Source: Azospirillum sp.
GTDB lineage: Bacteria > Pseudomonadota > Alphaproteobacteria > Azospirillales > Azospirillaceae
DNA: 64,000 nt
Assembly (NCBI GenBank): GCA_016124535.1
Contig: WGNK01000004.1
Span: 1 to 64,000, forward strand
Reading direction: 5' to 3'
The notes beneath the pieces were generated by a model, which was not told the DNA's origin, did not search any database, and saw only the letters and a list, made by a program, of their open reading frames with translations. The position numbers were made by a program, and so were the translations under genes. This document shows, one piece after another, positions 26,581-35,759 of the stretch (position 1 is the first letter of the stretch; every line of letters starts with the position of its first letter).

Positions 26581-27900
26581 ATGAGCGACACCTCCGTTCT
26601 CCGTTCCCGCCGAGGCAATGTCGCGGTGATGTTCGCCCTGTCCGCGGTACCGGTTCTGGTGCTCGCCGGGCTCGCGGTGGATTTCGGCCAAGCCTATACC
26701 GCGCGGGCGCGGCTTGCCTCGGCGCTCGATGCCGCCGGCCTGGCGGTCGGGTCGATCCAGGGCAGCGAAGCCGAACTCCAAAGCCGCTTCCAGCAATTTT
26801 TCCTGGCCAATTACGCCGCCGGAAAGATCGGCACCCCTTACGACATCGTGCTGACCGTCAACGGCAACCAGATCAACGTCTCGGGCAAGGCCGACGTGGA
26901 GACCAGCTTTCTCAAGCTGGTCGGGGTCGACAAGCTGACGGTCGGCTCCTCCGGGGAAGTCATTCGCGAGACCAAAGGCCTGGATCTGGTCATGGCGCTC
27001 GACAATACCGGCTCGATGGCCGGTAACAAGATGACCCAGTTGAAAACCGCGGCGACAGATCTGGTCAATATTCTGTTCGGGTCCGGCTCAACCTCGGAAA
27101 CCTTGCTGATCGGCATGGTGCCGTTTTCCGACGTGGTCAATATCGGCACCGGCCAGAGCGCCTACGTCACCAGCACCGCCGTCTATGATTGGGGGCCGAG
27201 CGCCTGGGCCGGATGCGTCGCGGCGCGCAGCGCGCCCTATGATACCGACGACAGCAGCATCGGCTCCGGCGGAAAATGGGCGCCGTTCTATTGGAAGGAC
27301 GATTCCAATAACAATTGGTACGATTCCAACAGGAGAAGATACACGATCGACAACGCGGTGCCGAGCAGCAAAGGGCCGAACAAATACTGCCCGCCAGCCC
27401 TGACCCCCCTGACCAACAACAAGACCACCCTGCTCAACGCGATCTCCGCGATGCAGCCGGCCGGCAACACCCACATCAATCTGGGCGCGGTCTGGGCCTG
27501 GCGGGTGATCTCGCCCGACCCGCCGTTCACCGAAGGCCATGAGTATGACGATCCGAAGCACACCAAGGCGGTGGTGCTGATGACCGACGGCGACAACACG
27601 ATGAGCAACTCGGTCTTTACCGCCTATGCCTATCTCAGCGACGGCAAGCTCGGCACCACCAACTCCAGTACCGCGGAGTCGAGGCTCGACGACCGTCTGA
27701 CCACCGTGTGCGACAACATGAAGGCCAAAGGCATCGTGGTCTATACCATCGCGGTCGAGGTGACCAATTCGAGCACGATCAATCTGCTGAGGAGCTGTGC
27801 CACCGATACCGGCAAGTACTTTTCCGCCTCGGCCGCGGACCTTACCGCGGTGTTCCACACCATCGGCGGTGCGCTCAGCAATCTGCGGCTGGCGAAATAG
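26581..27900 (+). CDS. tadG: TadG-like pilus protein with von Willebrand A domain
   Basis: 439 residues from ATG 26581, preceded by GGAGG. The N-terminus RSRRGNVAVMFALSAVPVLVLAGLAVDFG is the Tad pseudopilin membrane helix. A VWA domain follows, with the metal-site motif ALDNTGSMAGNK (near 158-169), and continues through HTKAVVLMTDGDNTMSN to the C-terminus (TIAVEV, LLRSCATDTGKYF). An insertion of about 100 residues rich in Trp, Tyr and Asn lies between the two parts. TadG-type proteins are envelope components thought to anchor or cap the pilus. It converges with the yejA-like gene. Confidence 0.85.
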   Translation: MSDTSVLRSRRGNVAVMFALSAVPVLVLAGLAVDFGQAYTARARLASALDAAGLAVGSIQGSEAELQSRFQQFFLANYAAGKIGTPYDIVLTVNGNQINVSGKADVETSFLKLVGVDKLTVGSSGEVIRETKGLDLVMALDNTGSMAGNKMTQLKTAATDLVNILFGSGSTSETLLIGMVPFSDVVNIGTGQSAYVTSTAVYDWGPSAWAGCVAARSAPYDTDDSSIGSGGKWAPFYWKDDSNNNWYDSNRRRYTIDNAVPSSKGPNKYCPPALTPLTNNKTTLLNAISAMQPAGNTHINLGAVWAWRVISPDPPFTEGHEYDDPKHTKAVVLMTDGDNTMSNSVFTAYAYLSDGKLGTTNSSTAESRLDDRLTTVCDNMKAKGIVVYTIAVEVTNSSTINLLRSCATDTGKYFSASAADLTAVFHTIGGALSNLRLAK

Positions 27901-27915
27901 TCCCGGCGGCGGCGA

Positions 27916-29742
27916 TCAGTCGATCCACCAGGTCTCCAGGCCGACGCCGTAGACCGGGGTAATCTGCGGGTGGTGGAGGTGGCGCCAGTAGGCGATGCGG
28001 TCGTCGGGCAGATAGGTCAGCGGCACGGTGTACCAGCCCCACGACAGCACCCGGTCCAGCGCGTGCATGCGGGCCACCAGATCGGCGCGGTCGGTGGTCT
28101 GGCCCAAGGAATTGGTCAGATAGTCGACCGCGGCGGAGCGGATGCCGGGATAGTTACGGCTGCCCGGCTGGTCGGCGGCCGCGGAGCCGAAGAACACCAC
28201 CTGCTCGTTGCCCGGTGACAATGTCGAGATCCAGCGAAACAGCACCATGTCATAGTCGAAGCTGTCGAGGCGGGCCTGGAACTGGGCGCTGTCGACGCTG
28301 CGGACCCGGGCGGTGATGCCGAGGCGGGCGAGGGCGCGGGCGAATTCCAGGGCGATCTTCTCGTCGGCCGGCTGGTTGAGCAGAATTTCGAAGGCGAAGG
28401 GGGTGCCGGCCGGATCGACCAGGCGAGCCTCGTCGACCCGCCAGCCGGCTTTGCCGAGCAGGCGGGCGGCGCGGCGCAGGTTGGGCCGGATGCCGGTCGG
28501 GCCGCTGCCGTCGGTGCGGGGCAGGGCGAACGGCCGGGTGAACAGCTCCGGCGGCAGCTCGGCCCGGAACGGCTCGAGCAGCGCCCGCTCGGCCGGGGCG
28601 GGCAGCCCGGTCGCCGCCAGCTCGGAGTTGGGGTAATAGCTGTCGACCCGCCGATAGGCATCGTGGAACAGCACCCGGTTGATCCATTCGAAATCGAAGG
28701 CGTAGTTCAGCGCCTCGCGCACCGTCGGGTCGCGAAACAGCGACCGTCGGGTATTGAAAATGAAGGCGCGGGCCGGTTCCGGGCGGCCGTGGCGAAACCG
28801 CGCCAACCGGATGCGGCCGTCCGCCAGCGCCGGCCCGGCATAGCCGCTGGCCCAGCGCGCCGGATCGAGTTCGACCCGGAAATCGGCCTCGCCGGCCTTG
28901 AACGCCTCGAGCGCGATCGCCTCATCACGGTAATAATCGTAGCGGATGGCGTCGAAGTTGAACTGGCCGCGGCGGATCGGCAGGTCGCGTCCCCAGTAGT
29001 CCTTGACCCGCTGGTAGGTGATCGAGCGGCCGGGATCGACCTTGGCGACCCGGTAGGGACCGCTGCTCAGCGGCGGCTCCAGGGTGGTGGCCTCGAAGTC
29101 GCGCGTCGCCCAGTAGTGGGCGGGCAGGATCGGCATCAGGCCCATGATCAGCGGCAATTCGCGGTCGATCACGCCACCCGGTCCCGCGGCGAAGCTGAAT
29201 TTGACCCCGCGGTCGCCGAGCCGCTCGGCCGCGGTGACCTTGCCGTAAAAGGCGCGGTGGTTGGGGCGGCCGTGGTCGCGGAGCGTGCGCCAGCTGAACA
29301 GCACGTCGTCCACGGTGATCGGCACGCCGTCCTGCCAGCGGGCCTCGGGGCGCAGGCGAAAGATCACCCAGGCGCGGTCGGCGGGCGTCTCGATCGACTC
29401 CGCGATCAGCCCGTAGAGCGAAAACGGCTCGTCCTGGGTGCGCGCCATCAGGCTCTCGTGGGCGCCCGCCGGCGCCGCGGCCGGGCGGCCCTTGACGATC
29501 GAGGGGTTGAGGCTGTCGAAGGTGCCGGTCACCGCCAGCCGCAGCAGCCCGCCTTTGGGGGCGGTCGGATCGACATAATCGAGGGCGACGAAGCCGCTTG
29601 GATATTTGGGGACACCATGCATGGCGATGCCATGGGCCGGCTCGGCGGCACCCGGCAGAGCAGCCCACAGCGGTCCGATCCCGAACAGGAAGCCCCAGAA
29701 CGGGAGGCGGAACAGGCAGTTGAAAGACGGGCGGCAGATCAT
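27916..29742 (-). CDS. Periplasmic oligopeptide-binding protein, YejA-like (solute-binding family 5)
   Basis: 608 residues from ATG 29742. An N-terminal hydrophobic signal ends near PGAAEPAHG. The mature start HGVPKYPSGFVALDYVDPTAPKGGLLRLAVTGTFDSLNPSI closely matches YejA, the peptide-binding component of the YejABEF importer (microcin C and peptides). Family-5 features follow: LSSGPYRVAKVDPG, AFIFNTRRSLFRDPTVREALNYAFDFEWIN, and a C-terminal PVYGVGLETWWID. The permease and ATPase genes normally next to it are absent here; it ends against tadG and is divergent from ppa. Confidence 0.87.
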   Translation of the reverse strand: MICRPSFNCLFRLPFWGFLFGIGPLWAALPGAAEPAHGIAMHGVPKYPSGFVALDYVDPTAPKGGLLRLAVTGTFDSLNPSIVKGRPAAAPAGAHESLMARTQDEPFSLYGLIAESIETPADRAWVIFRLRPEARWQDGVPITVDDVLFSWRTLRDHGRPNHRAFYGKVTAAERLGDRGVKFSFAAGPGGVIDRELPLIMGLMPILPAHYWATRDFEATTLEPPLSSGPYRVAKVDPGRSITYQRVKDYWGRDLPIRRGQFNFDAIRYDYYRDEAIALEAFKAGEADFRVELDPARWASGYAGPALADGRIRLARFRHGRPEPARAFIFNTRRSLFRDPTVREALNYAFDFEWINRVLFHDAYRRVDSYYPNSELAATGLPAPAERALLEPFRAELPPELFTRPFALPRTDGSGPTGIRPNLRRAARLLGKAGWRVDEARLVDPAGTPFAFEILLNQPADEKIALEFARALARLGITARVRSVDSAQFQARLDSFDYDMVLFRWISTLSPGNEQVVFFGSAAADQPGSRNYPGIRSAAVDYLTNSLGQTTDRADLVARMHALDRVLSWGWYTVPLTYLPDDRIAYWRHLHHPQITPVYGVGLETWWID

Positions 29743-29895
29743 GGCGGCTCTGGGCGGCAACGGAAGCGGGTGGGCTCCGAGTTTCCCCCTGAAGCGGCCC
29801 CCGACGCAAGCGGCCGGCGCAAGCGGCTTGGCCTCGCGACGGTTTGGGCCTAGAGTGCCGGCTTGGGGTTGCATGATTGGGATAGGGGCTGCAGC

Positions 29896-30456
29896 ATGGA
29901 TTTGTCGAAGGTGCCCGTCGGTGTGGCGCCGCCTTGGGACGTGAACGCGGTGATCGAGATTCCCCTGCGCGGTGAGCCGGTCAAATACGAAGTCGACAAG
30001 GATTCGGGCGCGGTGTTCGTCGACCGCTTCCTCCACACCGCGATGTTCTATCCCGGCAATTACGGCTTCATCCCGCACACCCTTTCTGCCGACGGCGATC
30101 CCTGCGACGTGCTGGTCGTCGGACCGACTTCGGTCGTTCCGGGGGCGGTGGTCCGGTCACGGCCGGTCGGCGTGCTGGTCATGGAAGACGAGGCCGGCGG
30201 CGACGAGAAGATTCTGGCGGTGCCGGTGGACAAGCTCCACCCGTTCCATTCCAATATCGCCAGCTACCGCGATCTGCCGCCGATCCTGATCGAACAGATT
30301 GCCCATTTTTTCCAGCACTATAAGGACCTGGAGAAGGGCAAATGGGTCAAGGTCACGCGTTGGGGCGAGGCCGATGAGGCCGCCCAGTTGATCTCGGACG
30401 GCATCCAGCGCTATCAGGATGCCCAAAGGAGTATCGATCCCGGTGCCAGCATCTGA
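29896..30456 (+). CDS. ppa: Inorganic pyrophosphatase (family I)
   Basis: 186 residues from ATG 29896, after an AGGGG site. It hydrolyses pyrophosphate from biosynthetic reactions. The catalytic stretch is intact: VKYEVDKDSGAVFVDRFL, YPGNYGFIPHT and DGDPCDVLV with the metal-binding aspartates, then KILAVPVDK and FFQHYKDLEKGKWVKV. The length is typical of the hexameric bacterial enzyme. It overlaps the next gene slightly and is probably co-transcribed with it. Confidence 0.96.
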   Translation: MDLSKVPVGVAPPWDVNAVIEIPLRGEPVKYEVDKDSGAVFVDRFLHTAMFYPGNYGFIPHTLSADGDPCDVLVVGPTSVVPGAVVRSRPVGVLVMEDEAGGDEKILAVPVDKLHPFHSNIASYRDLPPILIEQIAHFFQHYKDLEKGKWVKVTRWGEADEAAQLISDGIQRYQDAQRSIDPGASI

Positions 30457-30991
30457 GGCTCCGAACCGGCCGGCCGGTCGCATTGTGGTGATCGAAGGCG
30501 ATATCACCCTGGAAGCCGTTGATGCGGTGGTCAACGCCGCGAACAGCGCGTTGCGGCGTGGCGGCGGTGTTGATGGCGCGATCCACCGCGCCGCCGGGCC
30601 GGAACTGCAACGCGAACTCGCCACCCTGGGTGGCTGCCCGACCGGGGAATGCCGGCTGTCCGGCGGTCACCGCCTGGCGGCGCCCCATATCATTCATTGC
30701 GTCGGTCCGGTCTGGCAGGGGGGGCGCGACGACGAGGACGCATTGCTCGCCAGCTGTTACCGCCAAGCCCTGGCTTTGGCCTGCCGCCATGGCCTGAGCA
30801 GCCTGGCGTTTCCGGCGATCAGCACCGGCATCTATGGCTTTCCACGCGATCGTGCCGCTGCCATCGCGGTCGCTACGGTACGGGAGGAACTGGCACGCGA
30901 TGCTACCGTCACCGAGGTCCGGTTTGTCTGCTTCGACCGTGAGACGGCTGAGACTTACCGCCAGGTCCTGGGCGACCAGAATCCGGGTTAG
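30443..30991 (+). CDS. Macrodomain O-acetyl-ADP-ribose deacetylase
   Basis: 182 residues from GTG 30443, which lies 11 bases after AAAGGAG and overlaps ppa by 14 bp; an ATG at 30419 gives 190 residues and a 38-bp overlap. It is a single macrodomain: IVVIEGDITLEAVDAVVNAANSALRRGGGVDGAIHRAAG gives the ADP-ribose pocket with the catalytic Asn and Asp of the MacroD/YmdB class, and FPAISTGIYGFPRDRAA is the phosphate loop. It removes ADP-ribose or acetyl groups from ADP-ribosyl compounds. The link with ppa is genomic only. Confidence 0.9.
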   Translation: MPASEAPNRPAGRIVVIEGDITLEAVDAVVNAANSALRRGGGVDGAIHRAAGPELQRELATLGGCPTGECRLSGGHRLAAPHIIHCVGPVWQGGRDDEDALLASCYRQALALACRHGLSSLAFPAISTGIYGFPRDRAAAIAVATVREELARDATVTEVRFVCFDRETAETYRQVLGDQNPG

Positions 30992-31010
30992 GCGCAAGGT
31001 CGAGCCGGTC

Positions 31011-31451
31011 GTGACGCTCGACACCAGTGTCGAGATCGCGGCACCGGTCGAGCGCGTGTGGTCGATCCTGTGCGATTTCGTCGCCTATCCGGAGTGGAAC
31101 CCGTTCATTACGTCGATCGAGGGCCGCCAACGTCGGGGCGCCCGCCTGATGTTACGGATCGAGCCGCCCGGTCAGGCACCGGTCAGCTTCCGCGCCCGCC
31201 TGCTGCGCATTCGTCGCCGTCGGGAGTTACGCTGGCGCGGCCAGTTGCTGGCGCCGGGCCTGTTCGACGGCGTCCACAGCTTCACCCTGGAAGTTTTGCC
31301 CGACAACCGGTGCCGCTTTCACCAGCTCGAGGAGATTTCCGGCGTGCTGGCGCCGATGCTCGGCCCCGGTCTGCTCGAGACGACGCGCGCCGGCCTGGAG
31401 GCGATGAACCAGGCGCTCAAGGCCCGTGCCGAGCGGACCCCGGCACCCTAG
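31011..31451 (+). CDS. SRPBCC (START-like) domain protein
   Basis: 146 residues from GTG 31011, 19 bp after the macrodomain gene. The pattern is of the polyketide-cyclase/START fold: TSVEIAAPVERVWSILCDFVAYPEWNPFI at the N-terminus and a long C-terminal helix (GLLETTRAGLEAMNQALKARAE). Such proteins bind hydrophobic ligands in a deep pocket; the ligand cannot be told from sequence. It ends the ppa-macrodomain-SRPBCC run and converges with the six-PAS kinase. Confidence 0.85.
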   Translation: MTLDTSVEIAAPVERVWSILCDFVAYPEWNPFITSIEGRQRRGARLMLRIEPPGQAPVSFRARLLRIRRRRELRWRGQLLAPGLFDGVHSFTLEVLPDNRCRFHQLEEISGVLAPMLGPGLLETTRAGLEAMNQALKARAERTPAP

Positions 31452-31502
31452 CCGGAGCGCGCGTCTCGCCGGGGCGTCATGATCGGGGCATTTTGTCCGG
31501 CA

Positions 31503-34500
31503 TCATAGTCCCCCGGCGCCCCTGACCGGTGCCGCTGCGCTGGCCAGCGGGGTTTTCCCGGCCGATTCCGCGGTCGTCGGTTCGTCCTTGTCCTTGGGCC
31601 GGTTCGGGTTGGTCGGGCCGACCGGGATTTGGTGCAGGACGATCGGGGTATCGTCGGCGAATTGGTGCTCGGCAGCGGGCTTCGCCGAGCCCGGCACACC
31701 ATCGAGCCGTTCAAAACTGGCGGTGAAGCTGAAGGTTGAACCGGTACCGAGGCTGGACACGACCGAAAGCTGCCCGTCCATCATCGCCACCAGCCGCCTG
31801 GAGATCGCCAGCCCCAGCCCGACACCGCGGAAGCGTTTGGTCAGGAAGTTGTCTTCCTGCTCGAACATTTCGAAGATGCGCTCGCAGTTCTCCGGTGAAA
31901 TGCCGATCCCGGTGTCGGTGACGCGGACCGCGAGGGTGACCCGCCGCTCGTCGGACGGCTCCGCCAGGGCCTCGACGGTGACGTCGATGCTCCCGTGGCT
32001 GGTGAATTTCAAGGCATTGTCGATCAGGTTGTCGAGCACCTGGCGCAGCGCCCCGGAGTCGCCGTGCAACTGGCGCGGCAAATTGGCGGGAGCGGTGACA
32101 CGGAAGGTCAGCCCGTTCTTCTGGGCCTCCGGTTCGAACCGCCGGTGCAGGCGGCCGAGCTCGTGGGGCAGATCGAAATCGACCGGTTTCAACCGGAAGG
32201 CGCCGGCCTCGATGCGGGACAGGTCGAGCACGTCATTGATCAGCTCCAGCAGCTGCGCGGCAGACTCCCGCAGGATATCCAGTTGCTCGCGGCGGGCGGC
32301 GTCGATCTCGTCCTGGACGAGAAGTTCGCCGAAGCCGATGATGGCGTTGAGCGGGGTGCGCAGCTCGTGGCTCATATTCGACAGGAAGCGGCTTTTCGCG
32401 GCATTGGCCGCCTCGGCGCGTTCCTTCTGCATGACCAGAGCGGTCTGGGCACGCCGGTAGTCGGTGATGTCCCAATTGGCCCCGAGGACGCGGACCGGCT
32501 GTTTTTCCTGATCCCGATAGATGATGCCCTTCGCCTTCAGGATGCGAATATTGCCGGTGGGCATCACGATCCGGAATTCGGTGGTGAAATCGTCCTGGCC
32601 GGCCAGGCCGTTCTGGTATTCGCTGGCGATCCGCGGCTGGTCTTCGGGGTGAATCCGCGAGATCCAGTCGTCGAAAGTTCCGGAAAACGCCGCCGGATCG
32701 ACGCCGTGGAGGCGATGCTCCTCCTCGCTCCAGATCAGACGCCCGGTGCGCGGGTCGAGATCGAAGGTTCCGACACCGGCGCCTGAGGTTGCCAGCGACA
32801 TGCGTTCGGCCAATTCCCGGACCATGTCCTCGGCCTGTTTGCGCGCAGTCACATCGAGCAGGCTGACGATCGTGTAGGGTTTGCCGTCGAGCTGCAGCGG
32901 ACCCAAACCGATTTCCGCGGGAAATTCGCTGCCGTCGCGACGGCGGCCGCGGAGTTCCCGGCTGCGGCCCTCCATCGGCCGCGCGTCCGGTGTGGCGACG
33001 AAGTCCCGGCGGAATTTACGGTGGCTGTTCTGGAGCTGCGGGGGCACCAGCGCCTCGACCTCCAGGCCCAACATCTCAGAGTCGCCATAGCCGAACACCC
33101 GTTCGGCGCGGCGATTGGCCTGCTCTATGCGGCCGATGCTGTCGACCACCAGCATCGCGGTTGGCGCGGTTTCCAGGATCAACCTGGCCCGGGCCTCGCT
33201 TTCGCGCAGGGCAATTTCTGCTTGCTTGCGTTCGGTGAGGTCGAAATGGGTCAGCACCAGCCCGTCACGGCCGTCACCCAGCGGCACGGCGTTCAGCAGG
33301 AACCAGCGCTGCTGCCCGGGAGAATGGCAGGGATACTCGAAGGAGAAGGAGTCGCTTCTTCCGGCCAGCACCCGACGCAAGCCCGCCAGGACGTCCCTGG
33401 CATAGGGGTCGGGGATCGCTCGGGCAGTGGCGACGAAGTAGTTCTGGCCGACCCCCCGTTCCGTCGCCTGGTCGGCGCCATTGGCCAATCCGAACTTCCG
33501 CCAGGCGGCGTTGACCTGGATGATCTCGCCGTTGGCGTCGATCACCGCGAGCGGGCTGGCCAGGGAATCCGTGATGGTGCGGATCAGCTCGACGCTCTTG
33601 CGCAAGGTGATCTCGGACTCTTTTCGCTCGGTAATGTCGGAAAACGCACCGAACAGGCGGACCGGCTTGCCGCCTTGCCATTCGGCTTCGCCGACCGACC
33701 AAACCCATCGCCGCCGCCCCTTGGCGGTGATGAGGGGCAGCTCGAGCGTCCAGGGCTTGCCTTGGTCGACCGCCTCCTGGATCGTGGCTTTCAGAACCGG
33801 TTGGGCTTCCGGAGCGTAGAAGCGGATTGCCCGCTCGAGGTCGACCACGGTGCCCTGACTGACCTCGTGGATGCGGTAAACCTCGTCGGTCCAATGCACC
33901 CGATTGTTGGTCAGGTCGACTTCCCAGCCGCCGACCTTGGCCATGCGCCCGGTGCGGTCGAGCAGGTCGGTCATGTGCCGCTGGGATTCGACCGCCCTTA
34001 TCCGCTCGGTGATGTCCTGGCCGACCTGGAGCAGGCCGATCAGGACGCCGTTCTCGTCCTCGAGCGGCCGCGCCCGCCACTCGACGATCGCCTCGGTACC
34101 GTCGCGGCGGCGGACCGGGCCGATCGTCGGCCGCGACTGACCCGCGAGTGCGTCCCGGAAGTCCTCGCGCGCAGCGGCCCGCTCGCCCTTGGGCACGCAG
34201 GCGTCGAACCAATCATGGCCGTTCATCTCTGATCCGTTGCGCCCGGTAATCGCCTCCAGCTGCGGATTGAAACGGATCACCTGGCCCTTGGTGTCGAGGA
34301 CCAGGACACAAGCCGGTGCGGTCTCGATCAGGTTTTCGGCAAAAGCGTGGGCATGGGCGAGCGCGAGCTCGGCCCGGCGCTCGGTGGTCTGATCGCGGAA
34401 CGCCAGAACCACGCCGATGATCTCGCCGGCATCGCTGCGTACCGGGGCGCCGCTGTCGGCGATCGGAAATTTCCGGCCCTCGCGATCGGTCAGAAGCGTG

Positions 34501-35759
34501 TGGTTGGCCAGTCCGACCACCACGCCGTCGCGCAGCACGCGCTCGACCGGTCCTTCGACCGCCGCGCTGGGATCTTCGCCGGAGATGCGGAAGATTTCGC
34601 CGAGGGGTTTGCCTTCGGCCTCATGCTGCTGCCAGCCGGTCAGGGCCTCGGCAACCGGGTTGAGCAGTTCCACCCGACCTTGGTTGTCGGTGGTGATGAT
34701 GGCGTCGCCGGCGCTCATCAAGGTGGCATACCAGCGCGCATCGCTTTCGACACGAGCGGCTTCGGCCCGGTACAGCGCTTCGAAATTCAGCTTTGCCGAG
34801 CGTTCCTGGGCGATCGCGACCGCCATGACGATCAGCAGCAGCAGCCCGACGCCGCCGACCACGATCAGGAAGCTGCGCTGATGCCAGACCGCCAGCGCCT
34901 CCGCCTCGTCAATCTTGGCGATCATGAACCAGGGTGAGTCGGGGATTGCCGACAACGCCGACAAGACCTTGACGCCGCGATAGTCGGTTCCTCCGGCAAT
35001 GCCGCGAATCCCTGAGACCGCCTGGTTCGCGGGCAGATCGAGGTGGTCGCGGGGAATGCGCAATTTCAGCGCCGTTTCCTTCATGTGACGCAGTTGGTTG
35101 AGAAACAGCACCGAGTCGCCATCGCGCCGGACCAGCACGGTTTCAGCACTCGGGCTCCGGTCTGGCCAGGACTGGAGCATCGGGTAGAGGAATTTCCCGG
35201 CATCTGTGATCAGCACCAGCGCGGCAGTCGCGCTCGGATCCGGCGCATCCCATTCGGAGAACGGAGCGATCGATTCGATTTTCGGCAGTTCCTCCCCGCG
35301 ATCCAAATGGAGATCGGTCAGAGCCGGGACGCCGGCCATCATGGCGTGGTCGAGGGTGATCCGGGTGATCGGGTCAAGCACGCCGGTCCGATCGTTCAGG
35401 CTGAGCCGGATGCGGCCGTTGGCATCGACCAGCAAGACATCGCTGTACCGATAGTGCTCGGTGAGCGAACGGAACCGCGCCAGAAGCTGCGTCTTCAGGT
35501 CTTCGCCGCGGCCGGTTAGCCAACTGGTCACCGCATGGCGCAGGAACGGGCTCTGACTGATCACCGCGGCGTCGTCCAACATGCGCTCGCGCCACTGGAC
35601 GATCTGCTCGACCTTGAAGCGGCCGACCGTTTCCAGCGCGCTCTCCGCGTCCCGTCGCAGCGTGCGTTCCTGCTCGCGATAAAGCAGCGCGCCGCAGGCC
35701 AGCAAGGCGAGGCTGGCCAGAATCAGCGCAGGGCGCATCCAGGAATGCTGACGGTTCAC
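31503..35759 (-). CDS. Membrane histidine kinase with six PAS domains
   Basis: 1418 residues. An N-terminal membrane helix (ALILASLALLACGALLY) is followed by a periplasmic sensor of about 275 residues, probably of the double-Cache type (DVLLVDANGRIRLSLNDRTG, then SPWFMIAKIDE), and a second helix (SFLIVVGGVGLLLLIVMAVAIA). Six PAS units follow at roughly 345-460, 475-590, 600-715, 725-850, 865-985 and 995-1120. The HisKA domain has the phospho-acceptor His1131 (NMSHELRTPLN), and the ATPase domain shows DNLIDNALKF, DTGIGIS and GLGLAISR. The final 60 residues are Pro/Lys-rich and there is no receiver domain. No response regulator gene adjoins its 3' end. A good promoter lies about 180 bp upstream. 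Confidence 0.93.
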   Translation of the reverse strand: MNRQHSWMRPALILASLALLACGALLYREQERTLRRDAESALETVGRFKVEQIVQWRERMLDDAAVISQSPFLRHAVTSWLTGRGEDLKTQLLARFRSLTEHYRYSDVLLVDANGRIRLSLNDRTGVLDPITRITLDHAMMAGVPALTDLHLDRGEELPKIESIAPFSEWDAPDPSATAALVLITDAGKFLYPMLQSWPDRSPSAETVLVRRDGDSVLFLNQLRHMKETALKLRIPRDHLDLPANQAVSGIRGIAGGTDYRGVKVLSALSAIPDSPWFMIAKIDEAEALAVWHQRSFLIVVGGVGLLLLIVMAVAIAQERSAKLNFEALYRAEAARVESDARWYATLMSAGDAIITTDNQGRVELLNPVAEALTGWQQHEAEGKPLGEIFRISGEDPSAAVEGPVERVLRDGVVVGLANHTLLTDREGRKFPIADSGAPVRSDAGEIIGVVLAFRDQTTERRAELALAHAHAFAENLIETAPACVLVLDTKGQVIRFNPQLEAITGRNGSEMNGHDWFDACVPKGERAAAREDFRDALAGQSRPTIGPVRRRDGTEAIVEWRARPLEDENGVLIGLLQVGQDITERIRAVESQRHMTDLLDRTGRMAKVGGWEVDLTNNRVHWTDEVYRIHEVSQGTVVDLERAIRFYAPEAQPVLKATIQEAVDQGKPWTLELPLITAKGRRRWVWSVGEAEWQGGKPVRLFGAFSDITERKESEITLRKSVELIRTITDSLASPLAVIDANGEIIQVNAAWRKFGLANGADQATERGVGQNYFVATARAIPDPYARDVLAGLRRVLAGRSDSFSFEYPCHSPGQQRWFLLNAVPLGDGRDGLVLTHFDLTERKQAEIALRESEARARLILETAPTAMLVVDSIGRIEQANRRAERVFGYGDSEMLGLEVEALVPPQLQNSHRKFRRDFVATPDARPMEGRSRELRGRRRDGSEFPAEIGLGPLQLDGKPYTIVSLLDVTARKQAEDMVRELAERMSLATSGAGVGTFDLDPRTGRLIWSEEEHRLHGVDPAAFSGTFDDWISRIHPEDQPRIASEYQNGLAGQDDFTTEFRIVMPTGNIRILKAKGIIYRDQEKQPVRVLGANWDITDYRRAQTALVMQKERAEAANAAKSRFLSNMSHELRTPLNAIIGFGELLVQDEIDAARREQLDILRESAAQLLELINDVLDLSRIEAGAFRLKPVDFDLPHELGRLHRRFEPEAQKNGLTFRVTAPANLPRQLHGDSGALRQVLDNLIDNALKFTSHGSIDVTVEALAEPSDERRVTLAVRVTDTGIGISPENCERIFEMFEQEDNFLTKRFRGVGLGLAISRRLVAMMDGQLSVVSSLGTGSTFSFTASFERLDGVPGSAKPAAEHQFADDTPIVLHQIPVGPTNPNRPKDKDEPTTAESAGKTPLASAAAPVRGAGGL

